Source: Lachnospiraceae bacterium GAM79
Lineage (GTDB): Bacteria > Bacillota > Clostridia > Lachnospirales > Lachnospiraceae
Reading direction: 5' to 3'
Length of the DNA: 64,000 nucleotides
Assembly: GCA_003584705.1 (NCBI GenBank)
Contig: AP018536.1
Span: 1,798,001-1,862,000, forward strand
In this document: piece after piece, positions 45,174 to 53,604 of the stretch
How the letters are laid out: each line of letters begins with the position of its first letter
Numbering within the stretch: the first letter of the stretch is position 1
Program-made: the position numbers and the translations under genes
Notes under the pieces: generated by a model
What the model was told of the DNA's origin: nothing
The model's input: the letters and a program-made list of their open reading frames with translations, nothing else
Databases searched by the model: none

Positions 45174-46049
45174 ATGGAATTAAAAATAAAAGATCTATAC
45201 AAAAGCTATGATCATGGGAAAACGTATGCAATAAATGACGTATCTGCAGATTTTACACCGGGGATATATGGGATTCTGGGTCCCAACGGCGCAGGGAAAA
45301 GTACAATGTTTGGTATGCTGACGGATAATTTGCGCCCGGATAAGGGAAGCATAACGGCAGACGGAGAAGATATTTATAAGATGGGAGCGGATTACCGGGC
45401 GAAGATCGGGTATATGCCACAGCAGCAGAGTCTTTATGAAGCATTTACTGCAGAAAAGTTCCTTTGGTATATGGCTGCTTTAAAAGGAATGAACAGAAAA
45501 GATGCCAGAGAACAGATTGAAAATTTATTAGAGGTCGTCAATCTGAAAGAGGAACGGTATAAAAAGCTGAAATACTTTTCAGGTGGTATGAAACAGAGAA
45601 TCCTGCTGGCACAGGCGCTATTAAATGATCCGGAGATATTGATTCTGGATGAACCAACGGCTGGGATGGATCCGGAGGAAAGAATCCGGATACGAAATTT
45701 TATCAGTGGCTGTGCAAAGGATAAGATTGTCCTTTTAGCCACACATGTAGTAGCGGATGTGGAAAACATGGCCAGAGAGATACTGCTGATAAAGAATGGG
45801 AAGATTGTCCGGAGGGATACTCCGCAGAAATTTTTGGCTGAATTGGAACATAAAGTTTATAATGTGTTGGTTACAGAGAGGGAAGGGGAAGAATACCAGA
45901 ACAGTGGAGCCAGGATCATAAGTATTACATTAACAGAAAAAGGACATCGACTGAGGATCATCAGTGCCGATGCCTTGAAAACAGGTAATGTGGAAGAAGT
46001 TTATCCCTGCTTGGAAGATGTATATTTATATTGGATAGATAGAGAATGA
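45174..46049 (+). CDS. ABC transporter ATP-binding protein
   Basis: 291 residues. Walker A GPNGAGKST (about 37-45), Q-loop GYMPQQQ, signature FSGGMKQR (about 136), Walker B ILILDEPTAGMD (about 155), H-loop LLATHV. The C-terminal 80 residues lie beyond the ATPase core and resemble the extensions of ABC-2 exporter ATPases. It energises the large membrane protein encoded just upstream. Type: drug/peptide exporter ATPase; substrate unknown. Confidence 0.93.
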   Translation: MELKIKDLYKSYDHGKTYAINDVSADFTPGIYGILGPNGAGKSTMFGMLTDNLRPDKGSITADGEDIYKMGADYRAKIGYMPQQQSLYEAFTAEKFLWYMAALKGMNRKDAREQIENLLEVVNLKEERYKKLKYFSGGMKQRILLAQALLNDPEILILDEPTAGMDPEERIRIRNFISGCAKDKIVLLATHVVADVENMAREILLIKNGKIVRRDTPQKFLAELEHKVYNVLVTEREGEEYQNSGARIISITLTEKGHRLRIISADALKTGNVEEVYPCLEDVYLYWIDRE

Positions 46050-46186
46050 TCTACGGTAGTTGTAAAACAACTGATACATTTCCTTTAAGGAGAAGTTCTA
46101 AAATTCAATAGCAGACAGACTTGTCTTAAAACTGCCAGAAAATGGAATGATGCTGCGATAATAAAAATTGTATGAAAATCTAGTAC

Positions 46187-46288
46187 TCAGCGGTCAGTCA
46201 GCATGGTAAACTCAAAGATATTTTCAATCTCTTTTTCTGTCAGGTACAGCGCATCCAGATAAGATTGGTGGCAACGAAAGACATGGAG
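46187..46288 (-). pseudogene. Possible C-terminal gene remnant on the minus strand
   Basis: On the minus strand a frame reads FRCHQSYLDALYLTEKEIENIFEF and ends MLTDR-stop. RCHxSYL is reminiscent of LytTR domains, but the rest does not fit well. No start. It lies in the 502-base gap before the next gene together with repeat copy 3 and a hairpin. Confidence 0.25.
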
Positions 46289-46294
46289 AAAATG

Positions 46295-46370
46295 GAAACG
46301 GTTATTGCTGTAACTACTTGAGCAAAAGGAAATTAATACGATTAATGGGAAGTTTCCAAATGCTCAATTG
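46295..46370. repeat. Short interspersed repeat, copy 3
   Basis: GAAACGGTTATTGC to GGAAATT is identical to copy 1; TAATACGATTAATGGGAAG is identical to copy 2. The TTGAGCA/TGCTCAA arms are intact. Confidence 0.8.
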
Positions 46371-46401
46371 TATTTCTAAAGAAAATCTGTTATATGTTAA
46401 G

Positions 46402-46485
46402 GCATCAAACATATTTGTGGGTTTTGAATTTAGAGGTAACTCAAGTGCAGCCGCATATGCAACTGTTTCTTACGATGGAAGATAA
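46402..46485 (+). pseudogene. Possible short remnant of a secreted protein gene
   Basis: A startless frame reads ASNIFVGFEFRGNSSAAAYA and ends VSYDGR-stop, beta-rich and similar in character to the fragment at 41.6 kb. Like that one it follows a copy of the short repeat. Confidence 0.25.
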
Positions 46486-46496
46486 GTTGTAAAAAT

Positions 46497-46532
46497 TTGG
46501 GATTAAGTGCATAATAAAGCATTTAATCCCAA
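46497..46532 (+). other. Strong hairpin upstream of the membrane protein gene
   Basis: TTGGGATTAAGTGC pairs with GCATTTAATCCCAA around an 8-base loop. No long T-run. It ends 20 bases before the next start codon, so it may be a leader or attenuator structure. Confidence 0.6.
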
Positions 46533-46551
46533 GTTATATGAGGGAAATTGT

Positions 46552-47394
46552 ATGTTAATAAAAGTGATTAAGAAGCAAACCATTTTTTTATTAAAACAAA
46601 AAGAAGCAAGTCTGACATTTATATTACTTCTGGCGGTAGTGCTGGGGAATTATATAACGAATGTTCTCACATTTAGAGGTACTGATGTTTCACAAATGTA
46701 TCAGCCCATGAAGTTATTAGCGCTCAGCCTGAATAAAGTATATTTTAGTGCAAACATTCAATTATTAATTGTGATGATTTACCCTATCCTGGTTGCTGTA
46801 CCTGCTGGTTTTTCTTATACCAAAGAACAGCAGACAAAAGAAGAAGTATACATGATTTATCGTTTAGGGAAAAATCGTTATTTACAAAGTAAATTGTGGG
46901 CATCCTTTTTTACAACAACAATAGTCTTTACGGTTCCATTTATGCTGGAAATACTAATGAATATGCTATCTTTTCCCATGAATGCAATAAGAGATTTATC
47001 AAATTTAAGCATTTACAATACAGATTATGCCACAATGGTTCATAATTACATAGGCAGCGCAATCTATATAGCATCCCCTGGTTTGTATGCAATTCTTACA
47101 ACACTATTTTTTGGTGTCGTATCAGGAATCCTTGGTACGCTTCCCGTAGCAATCTCATTTGTTTTGACGGTTAAATATCGCACGTTGCTGATCTTACCGA
47201 CTTTTGTTCTATTGAATGCGACTACATATCTTAATATTCTGGATAGAAATAAGAGTTCATTAAGCTGGTATAAGTATTTGCTTCTTTTTGATGATACCCC
47301 TAAAAATATTATCGTTCCACTGATGGGGGTAGGAATTATAATAATAACAATATTCGGTTTTTACCTTTATGGAAGGAATAAGGATAAATGGTAA
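46552..47394 (+). CDS. Polytopic membrane protein, ABC-2 permease-like
   Basis: 280 residues from ATG 46552 (GAGGG upstream). An upstream GTG at 46507 would start inside the hairpin and is not favoured. Hydrophobic segments near 20-40, 75-95, 115-140, 180-215 and 250-272 give about six helices, as in ABC-2 permeases. An EEVYMIYRLGKNRYLQSK loop (about 95-112) resembles a coupling element. The end overlaps or abuts the next gene, which carries the matching ATPase. Confidence 0.75.
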   Translation: MLIKVIKKQTIFLLKQKEASLTFILLLAVVLGNYITNVLTFRGTDVSQMYQPMKLLALSLNKVYFSANIQLLIVMIYPILVAVPAGFSYTKEQQTKEEVYMIYRLGKNRYLQSKLWASFFTTTIVFTVPFMLEILMNMLSFPMNAIRDLSNLSIYNTDYATMVHNYIGSAIYIASPGLYAILTTLFFGVVSGILGTLPVAISFVLTVKYRTLLILPTFVLLNATTYLNILDRNKSSLSWYKYLLLFDDTPKNIIVPLMGVGIIIITIFGFYLYGRNKDKW

Positions 47395-47395
47395 T

Positions 47396-48865
47396 ATGCA
47401 TCATGAAAAAAGAGTAGTAATTTTAATTGGAATACTTTCCGGAATTTGCATATCGCTTGGTTTTATCAGACCGTTTGACGGAGTAATAACGCTGCCAGAA
47501 CTGGTATTACAATTAAGTGGATCCAGAGGTGAACTCAGCATGAGTTGCAATTTAGTGGAGTTAATTGGATTTATGCTTCGTATGATGCCAAACTATATTA
47601 TGATATTGGTTTTTGGGAATAAGCTGTATGGTCATTTCTGCACAGCCAGTATCTATGTGTTTAGTCGGTGCCCGAATCGAATGAAATGGTATGGAAAGGA
47701 AATGTTACAGTTAATTAATTTAATATGTATATTTGAACTGGTATTTCTAAGCACAACCGCTATTGCTTCTGTATTGCGATATCAGGTGATTTTTAGCGTA
47801 GGTGGATTTATTTTATTGGGATGCCATGCTCTGATTTTTATGTTATGGAATTTTACCCTGGTGCTGTTAGTTAATTTACTTGCGATCAATATTGGAAGCA
47901 GTGCTGCATTCACATTGGTTATGGTTGTGCAAATGATTTGTACCGCAGCACTCAGTATCATAAATATATTGACGAAAATGCAAATCAAACAAGACATCAT
48001 AGATGTTTTTTTGTGGTTGAATCCAGTAGCACATACCGTTTTAGGATGGCATCGCAGCACATTGTTAGAAGTTGAGTTAGTCAACAGCCGATATTCTTTG
48101 AATTTAGTTACTTCGATATTGATTCCGGCTCTATTCTGTATAGTTACTGTAGTGATGGGAGGACTATTGATACAGAAGAAGGATTTACTGGCAGAGGACA
48201 TGGAAATGGAGACATTTGATATGAAATTAATTGCAAACAATATTCATAAAAAAATAAAGGGTAAGACAATACTCAATGACATCAGTCTGGAAATGGAAAC
48301 AGGAAATATATATGGATTTTGGGGTAGAAATGGATCTGGAAAAACCATGTTGTTTCGGGCATTATCGGGTCTGATGAAGATTGATTCAGGTAATATTTAT
48401 TGGAATGATAAAGAACTGCACAAAGACTTTGCTGTTTTACCAAGTCAGGGGATTGTTTTGGAGCATGCCGGCTTGTATCCCAATAAGACAGGAGTGGAAA
48501 ATTTATTATATCTTGCGCAGTTAAAGGGAGTGATTGGTAAGCGGGAAGTAGAAGAAGCAATACAACGGGTTGGACTTGACCCGGCTGACAAAAGGGTATT
48601 TGGTAAATACTCAATGGGAATGAAGCAGAGACTGGTGATTGCACAGGCCATCATGGAGAAGCCAGATGTTATCATGCTGGATGAGCCTACAAACGGACTG
48701 GATGAAGCAGGAATAAAGGAAATAAGACAATTAATTGAACAGGAAAAAGAAAGAGGAGCCTTAATTCTTTTAGCCAGTCATAATCAGGAGGATATGAAGA
48801 TATTGGCAGACCAGGTATATAAAATTGCAGATGGCCGCATTGAAAGAAAGGGGACAGAACTGTGA
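47396..48865 (+). CDS. Fused membrane domain-ABC ATPase (permease N-terminal)
   Basis: 489 residues from ATG 47396; ATG 47369 (overlapping the previous gene by 26 bases) is an alternative. Residues 1 to about 265 hold six to seven membrane helices. From about 275 a complete ABC ATPase follows: Walker A GRNGSGKTM, signature YSMGMKQR (SMGMK in place of SGGQ), Walker B VIMLDEPTNGLD and H-loop LLASHN. A membrane domain fused in front of its ATPase in an ABC-2-like exporter is unusual. With the preceding membrane protein it would form an asymmetrical transporter with one ATPase chain per protein. Confidence 0.87.
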   Translation: MHHEKRVVILIGILSGICISLGFIRPFDGVITLPELVLQLSGSRGELSMSCNLVELIGFMLRMMPNYIMILVFGNKLYGHFCTASIYVFSRCPNRMKWYGKEMLQLINLICIFELVFLSTTAIASVLRYQVIFSVGGFILLGCHALIFMLWNFTLVLLVNLLAINIGSSAAFTLVMVVQMICTAALSIINILTKMQIKQDIIDVFLWLNPVAHTVLGWHRSTLLEVELVNSRYSLNLVTSILIPALFCIVTVVMGGLLIQKKDLLAEDMEMETFDMKLIANNIHKKIKGKTILNDISLEMETGNIYGFWGRNGSGKTMLFRALSGLMKIDSGNIYWNDKELHKDFAVLPSQGIVLEHAGLYPNKTGVENLLYLAQLKGVIGKREVEEAIQRVGLDPADKRVFGKYSMGMKQRLVIAQAIMEKPDVIMLDEPTNGLDEAGIKEIRQLIEQEKERGALILLASHNQEDMKILADQVYKIADGRIERKGTEL

Positions 48866-49527
48866 AATGCAAATGGGGTTCATGCTTTATCTTATTAATT
48901 GTTATAGTGATAACTGTATTTGGTATATTTGAAAAAAGAACGTATACTAATATAGCAGAAGATAAGTCATATTTAGATGAGCTTTACGTAGCACAGCTTC
49001 CAGAAAATATATGTCTTGAAGAGACAGAGAATTTATCGGTAAATTTACCGCAGGTCCCAGTTATTATACGGGTATCTGTACTGGGAGATGTGGAGCATAT
49101 AGGAGGAACAAGCAGGCAACTGGTCAAAGTGGAAGATGTTTATAAGGGAACAGAGCCTGCGGTGGGACAAGATATATATCTTACTTGCAGCCGTTGGTCA
49201 CTTAGTTTATATTCAGAGCCATATTCCATCGAAAGAGGATTTGTTAATATAATGGAAGTGGGAGGGGAATATTTAGTTTTTATCGAAAATCAGGTAGATG
49301 GTCTTGGAGAGAAGATTCCTGTATATCAGGTGTATGTGGAAAATGCATTCACACCAATATTTTCATATCAAGAGCATGAAAATAATATTTGTGAAACAGG
49401 TGGTGAATCCACATATGTAAAATATAATCAAGTTTGTGAAAATGAATTTTTTGCTACAACCCAGAAAGGAATGGATGCGTTAGTTGGCCTAAAAAAAGAA
49501 ATGATAGAAAAATATAATGAAAAGTGA
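48862..49527 (+). CDS. Membrane-anchored extracytoplasmic protein
   Basis: 221 residues from GTG 48862, overlapping the transporter stop by 4 bases (GTGA), so coupled. One N-terminal helix (CFILLIVIVITVFGIF, about 8-23), then a beta-rich outward domain with GDVEHIGGTSRQLVKVEDVYKG and GGEYLVFIEN, the pattern of small NTF2/OB-like lipoprotein-type domains. Family not recognised. Position suggests an accessory or immunity protein of the fused exporter. Confidence 0.78.
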   Translation: MKCKWGSCFILLIVIVITVFGIFEKRTYTNIAEDKSYLDELYVAQLPENICLEETENLSVNLPQVPVIIRVSVLGDVEHIGGTSRQLVKVEDVYKGTEPAVGQDIYLTCSRWSLSLYSEPYSIERGFVNIMEVGGEYLVFIENQVDGLGEKIPVYQVYVENAFTPIFSYQEHENNICETGGESTYVKYNQVCENEFFATTQKGMDALVGLKKEMIEKYNEK

Positions 49528-49801
49528 AAACTATAGTTTGATGAATCTGGAGAAACTGAATATTCAGGAAGAAATGAACTATAGCTGTGATACCATGCTT
49601 CATATCTATCCGACTGCCAATATGGACTATTCCGTATTGACTGACAGAGAAAAGAGCATTCTTGACAAGGTGATTACGAAGTTTAGTGCTTACAGAGCAA
49701 AAGATATTGTAGAGTATATGCATAAGGAAAAGGCATATACTGAGACAAGACCGGGAGAAATCATTCTGTTTAGTCTGGCAAAAGAAATAAGAAAATTTTA
49801 A
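49517..49801 (+). pseudogene. C-terminal remnant resembling Panacea/SocA-type (DUF4065) antitoxin
   Basis: 94 codons. The C-terminal 55 residues, LTDREKSILDKVITKFSAYRA then DIVEYMHKEKAY and GEIILFSLAKEI, match the last helices of Panacea-domain proteins (recalled: 'L..e+..++d.v...y......l...tH.e..'). The N-terminal two-thirds of that domain is missing. It starts within the previous gene by 11 bases, a poor starting context. Probably a truncated remnant of a toxin-antitoxin or phage-defence gene. Confidence 0.45.
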
Positions 49802-49874
49802 TTGATTCCCATGTGCATTTGTTCATGGAAATTTTATGCAGCAGTATGATCATTACAGGTTGGGGGATTGTAAT

Positions 49875-50894
49875 ATGAAGACAAGCAAAAAATATTGGCA
49901 GATGAAAAGTCTGACCGGAGTGATTTTAGTATGTATATTTCTTACAGCCTGCGGCGGAGAAACGCAGGAAGCTGAGAGGAAAAGCAATGTGCAGGAAAAT
50001 GAAACGGTAAGTACCACTACCATTGAACAAACAGCCGAACAGTCGCAGGAGACAACGCAGGAAGCGGAAGAGTTTGTGCAGACAGATACTATCCTGGAAA
50101 ATTTGAAGGGGAATAGAGAACCACAGACGATTTTGCAGGAACTGTCTGAACTTCCATTAAGTATAGAAGAGCTGAGGGCTTATCCGGTATATGTGTTAAG
50201 TACTCAATTCGAGGAGTGTAGTGGGGTAGAACTGCTGGATGAATTCTATGAGCAGTCCACACAGGGGAATCCGGCACAATTGTTGATGGCAAATTACCTC
50301 TATAATGAAAAATGGATCCTTTCTTATATTGAATTTGACGGAAGTACATATTATATGCTTAGGGGTGATGTGGATGCCGGGACTGCAGAGGAAGACTATA
50401 CGGAAATGTATTTTCGTTCCCTGAATATTATCGAAAAGAAAGATATAGAACCGGACATGGCACTCATCATGATCGTATTTACCAATCAGGAAAATGTATC
50501 CGACGAACAGGCGGAGCAGTATGTGAAATGGTCGGAAGAGGGAAAACGGCCTGATGACATAGAAATATATTATTTCTTAAACCTGAGATACGGTCTTATG
50601 AGCGGTGATGATGAACTGAAAATATTGGATGAAGTGGAGAGAACAGCAGACAGAATGGCTGTGTACCGGATCGCAAAGGATTTCACAAATACATATTTTC
50701 AGGAGGAATACACAGGCGAAGTTGAGATCATGGGCATCAAGGGACTTTCCGGGGTGGATACGGACAGCAAGGGTGACTGCACGGTGGAAGTAGAGTTCCG
50801 GCCGGTACAGGAGGATTCGCTATCGTATCTGTTTATGACGTTTGGATATGATGAGATGGGATGGACAATCCGCAGTTACGGACTGGAAAAGTAG
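49875..50894 (+). CDS. Lipoprotein of unknown function
   Basis: 339 residues from ATG 49875, the start that puts the signal right: lipobox LTAC at about 24-27 after a hydrophobic run. An upstream in-frame ATG has no site. After the Cys comes a low-complexity Glu/Thr/Gln linker (about 30-70), then a globular domain with LYNEKWILSYIEFDG, YYFLNLRYGLMSGDDELK and a final DSLSYLFMTFGYDEMGWTIRSY. No family recognised. It stands alone, between the exporter region and core genes, and its G+C content is intermediate. Confidence 0.78.
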   Translation: MKTSKKYWQMKSLTGVILVCIFLTACGGETQEAERKSNVQENETVSTTTIEQTAEQSQETTQEAEEFVQTDTILENLKGNREPQTILQELSELPLSIEELRAYPVYVLSTQFEECSGVELLDEFYEQSTQGNPAQLLMANYLYNEKWILSYIEFDGSTYYMLRGDVDAGTAEEDYTEMYFRSLNIIEKKDIEPDMALIMIVFTNQENVSDEQAEQYVKWSEEGKRPDDIEIYYFLNLRYGLMSGDDELKILDEVERTADRMAVYRIAKDFTNTYFQEEYTGEVEIMGIKGLSGVDTDSKGDCTVEVEFRPVQEDSLSYLFMTFGYDEMGWTIRSYGLEK

Positions 50895-50940
50895 GCGGAC
50901 ATAGGATACAAAAATTGTATGAAAATCCTACAAAATTTTG

Positions 50941-50969
50941 TTGACAAAAGAGTATTGCCTATGTATAAT
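50941..50969 (+). promoter_or_regulatory. Strong promoter of yceD-rpmF
   Basis: TTGACA and TATAAT with a 17-base spacer, a consensus housekeeping promoter. It begins 46 bases after the lipoprotein stop. The leader contains GTGTGTG...AACACA complementary words. Confidence 0.88.
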
Positions 50970-51040
50970 AAGTCAGTGTGTGAATCAACACATCGTAGGA
51001 GACTTGTGTTTTCTACGCAACATATTGCATAGGAGTCGCT

Positions 51041-51565
51041 ATGTTAGTAAGTTTATCTGATGTATTAACATCCGAAGGCAAGGTAGAGACTGTTGCCATT
51101 CCGCTTGAGATGACAAGCTTTAAGAGCCGCCAGGGAGAATTCCCCATTACGGAGAAGACACCCGTTACCCTTACTTTTACCAACATCGGTGTGAACAAGG
51201 CAAAAGTAACCGGTACTGCAGAGCTTACCTTTGATACGAAATGTGACAGGTGCCTTACTGAAGTACCTACAGCAATGAAGCTTAAGTTTGACAGAATCGT
51301 TTATTCTCCGGAAGCGGAAGTAAGTGAGGAAGAAGATACCGAGCAGAGCTTTATGGATGGATGGCAGCTGGATGTAGAGGCTTTTGTGTACGATGAAATT
51401 CTGGTGAATTGGCCGGCAAAGATCCTGTGTAAGGAAGACTGCAAGGGTATTTGCCCTGTATGTGGTCAGAACAGGAATCTGAAGGAATGTGGTTGCGATA
51501 CTTTCGTACCGGATCCTCGTATGGCAGCAATCCAAGATATCTTCAACGCGAATAAGGAGGTGTAA
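51041..51565 (+). CDS. yceD: YceD family protein (DUF177)
   Basis: 174 residues. DUF177 members are linked to 23S rRNA/large-subunit accumulation and are normally encoded just before rpmF. Here FDTKCDRCLTEV (about 67-78) and KILCKEDCKGICPVCGQNRN (about 126-145) give two Cys pairs suited to zinc. The strong ribosome site TAGGAG precedes the ATG. It ends 2 bases before rpmF. Confidence 0.93.
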   Translation: MLVSLSDVLTSEGKVETVAIPLEMTSFKSRQGEFPITEKTPVTLTFTNIGVNKAKVTGTAELTFDTKCDRCLTEVPTAMKLKFDRIVYSPEAEVSEEEDTEQSFMDGWQLDVEAFVYDEILVNWPAKILCKEDCKGICPVCGQNRNLKECGCDTFVPDPRMAAIQDIFNANKEV

Positions 51566-51567
51566 CG

Positions 51568-51747
51568 ATGTCTATTTGTCCTAAGAATAAATCTTCCAAA
51601 GGTAGAAGAGATAAGAGAAGAGCAAACTGGAAAATGAGCGCTCCTACATTGGTAAAGTGCAGCAAATGTGGTGCACTGATGATGCCTCACAGAGTTTGCA
51701 AGGCTTGCGGTTCTTACAATAAGAAGCAGGTCGTAAGCGTTGATTAA
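51568..51747 (+). CDS. rpmF: 50S ribosomal protein L32
   Basis: 59 residues. MSICPKNKSSKGRRDKRRAN is the family start, and four Cys (CSKC and CKAC, about 31-34 and 44-47) form the zinc ribbon of the Cys-containing L32 form. Ribosome site AAGGAGG. Coupled to yceD with a 2-base gap. Confidence 0.97.
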   Translation: MSICPKNKSSKGRRDKRRANWKMSAPTLVKCSKCGALMMPHRVCKACGSYNKKQVVSVD

Positions 51748-51787
51748 TTTATAAATCAATGAAGCGAAATTAAGTGAAAAGAAAAGA

Positions 51788-51815
51788 GGAGATTCCGAAA
51801 GGAGTCTCCTTTTGC
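51788..51815 (+). terminator. Terminator after rpmF
   Basis: GGAGATTCC pairs with GGAGTCTCC (one mismatch) around GAAA, followed by TTTTGC. The T-run is short, so some read-through into plsX is likely. Confidence 0.7.
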
Positions 51816-51832
51816 TTTCACAAAAAAATCAC

Positions 51833-51918
51833 TTGCTTTTTATATACGCCTTTAGTATAGTAAGAATGAATCTGCCATCATCAAACTGTTTGGTGCGATC
51901 CACGGAGCGGTTTGATGA
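51833..51918 (+). promoter_or_regulatory. Promoter and hairpin leader of plsX
   Basis: TTGCTT-17-TATAGT is a plausible promoter. Downstream, ATCATCAAACTG (51876) pairs with CGGTTTGATGAT (51907), enclosing a 20-base loop, so the plsX 5' leader folds. The sequence does not match the FapR operator as remembered. Confidence 0.5.
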
Positions 51919-51955
51919 TAAGCGGATAAACACAAACAGGTAAAGGAACGACGAA

Positions 51956-52984
51956 ATGGCAGAATATGTAAATGTTGCTGTAGATGCGATGGGAGGAGAT
52001 AATGCTCCCACCGAGATCGTAAAGGGCGCTGTAGAGGCTGTCAATGCGGACAAACGTGTCAAAGTATTCCTGGTAGGTAAGGAGCCGGTGATTCGGGAAG
52101 GATTAAAGGCATATACCTACGATGCAGAACAGCTGGAAGTCGTACATGCCGAAGAAGTCATCGAGACTGCAGAACCTCCGGTTATGGCGATCCGCCGTAA
52201 GAAGGATTCTTCCATTGTCAAAGCCATGTATATGGTGAAGAACGGTGAATGCGATGCTTTCGTATCCGCAGGAAGTACCGGTGCAGTACTGGTAGGCGGA
52301 CAGGTGATCGTAGGCCGTATCCGTGGCGTGGAGAGACCTCCTTTGGCTCCCCTGATCCCTACGGAGAACGGTGTCAGCCTTTTGCTGGACTGTGGTGCCA
52401 ATGTGGACGCAAGACCTTCCATGTTAGTACAGTTTGCCAAGATGGGCAGTGTCTATATGGAAAGCGTTATGGGCGTTAAGAATCCCAAAGTCGGTATTGT
52501 GAATATCGGTGCTGAGGAAGAGAAGGGTAATGCGCTGGTCAAGGAGACTTTCCCTCTGTTGAAGAATTGTCCCGAGATCAACTTTATTGGAAGCGTAGAA
52601 GCCAGAGATATTCCGGCAGGTGTGGCAGATGTCATCGTCTGTGAAGCGTTTGTCGGCAATGTGGTACTGAAAATGTACGAGGGCGTCAGCTCCGCACTGC
52701 TGCATCAGGTAAAGCAGGGAATGATGTCCACACTGCGCAGTAAGATCGGCGCACTGTTAGTAAAGCCCGCGCTGAAGAAGACCTTGAAGAGCTTCGATAC
52801 CTCCCAGTACGGAGGAGCTCCGCTGCTTGGCTTAAACGGTCTGGTAGTGAAGACCCACGGAAGCAGCAAGGCTGTGGAAGTGAAGAACTCCATCCTGCAA
52901 TGCATCGCATTTAAGGAAGAGAAGATCAACGAAAAGATCAAAGAGCAGATCGGTCTGGAAGATAAGGCTGCAGAAAATAATTAA
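51956..52984 (+). CDS. plsX: Phosphate acyltransferase PlsX
   Basis: 342 residues. It makes acyl-phosphate from acyl-ACP for phospholipid synthesis. N-terminal [20 protein letters not shown] is the family signature; [35 protein letters not shown] and [12 protein letters not shown] are also conserved. The ribosome site before ATG is AAAGGAACGACGAA. It is followed 32 bases later by acpP, the usual arrangement. Confidence 0.97.
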   Translation: MAEYVNVAVDAMGGDNAPTEIVKGAVEAVNADKRVKVFLVGKEPVIREGLKAYTYDAEQLEVVHAEEVIETAEPPVMAIRRKKDSSIVKAMYMVKNGECDAFVSAGSTGAVLVGGQVIVGRIRGVERPPLAPLIPTENGVSLLLDCGANVDARPSMLVQFAKMGSVYMESVMGVKNPKVGIVNIGAEEEKGNALVKETFPLLKNCPEINFIGSVEARDIPAGVADVIVCEAFVGNVVLKMYEGVSSALLHQVKQGMMSTLRSKIGALLVKPALKKTLKSFDTSQYGGAPLLGLNGLVVKTHGSSKAVEVKNSILQCIAFKEEKINEKIKEQIGLEDKAAENN

Positions 52985-53016
52985 AATTACAAAATATTTG
53001 GAAAGAAGGAACTGTT

Positions 53017-53247
53017 ATGGAATTCGAAAAGTTAAAGAAAATTATTGCTGAGGTATTAAATGTAGATCCCGATGAGATCACCATGGAGACCACCTTCCAG
53101 GATGACCTGGGTGCTGATTCCCTGGATGTATACCAGATCATCATGGGTATCGAGGAAGAGTTCGATATCGAGATCCCTGCAGAGTCTGCAGAGCAGGTTA
53201 CTACTGTAGAAGAAGCAGTAGAGATGATCAAGAACGCAGTGAACTAG
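53017..53247 (+). CDS. acpP: Acyl carrier protein
   Basis: 76 residues, acidic, four-helix. The 4'-phosphopantetheine Ser lies in DLGADSLDV (about residue 36). [13 protein letters not shown] is the conserved loop, and [20 protein letters not shown] helix III/IV. Ribosome site AAAGAAGGAAC. It is the carrier for fatty acid synthesis and the acyl donor for PlsX. Confidence 0.97.
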   Translation: MEFEKLKKIIAEVLNVDPDEITMETTFQDDLGADSLDVYQIIMGIEEEFDIEIPAESAEQVTTVEEAVEMIKNAVN

Positions 53248-53271
53248 TAAAGCTACGAGCCATGCAAAAAT

Positions 53272-53329
53272 AGAGGGAATGACTCCGGTGAGAGCTTGCT
53301 CGCACAAGAGGTCATTCCCCTCTGTTTTT
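53272..53329 (+). terminator. Terminator after acpP
   Basis: AGAGGGAATGAC pairs with GTCATTCCCCTCT with an internal GAGAGC/GCTCGC hairpin in the loop, followed by GTTTTTA. Confidence 0.85.
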
Positions 53330-53399
53330 ATACGATGTGTTCCGTAAAACGGGACACACTTGACAGCCATTTATGAATAGGCATGGTGAGGGTAATTAT

Positions 53400-53582
53400 G
53401 TAGTCCAGTAGGCACGGCTATGGTTAAGAATAAGCGCGCCGTAAGCAGACGTCGGTACCATAGCGTCCCAAGGGACGCATTGCGTGGGTATTTTCCACGC
53501 CTATGTACCGTTACGCTCTGCGACATGAGTGCATCGTACTAAAGTACGAGCGTGCCGCGTTTCTTACCATAGCCGGGACTAC
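53400..53582. repeat. Hairpin-rich intergenic element 3
   Basis: The ends are inverted: GTAGTCC (53400) and CGGCTATGGTTAAGAA match, in reverse, TTCTTACCATAGCCG and GGACTAC (53582). Inside, GGTACCATAG (53454) pairs with CTATGTACC (53502), and enclosed hairpins are GCGTCCCAAGGGACGC (53463), GCGTGGGTATTTTCCACGC (53482) and TCGTACTAAAGTACGA (53534). This makes a branched fold of nested stems. No gene fits; it sits between the acpP terminator and rnc. Confidence 0.75.
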
Positions 53583-53604
53583 GGAATATAGTGAGGACAA
53601 GAAA

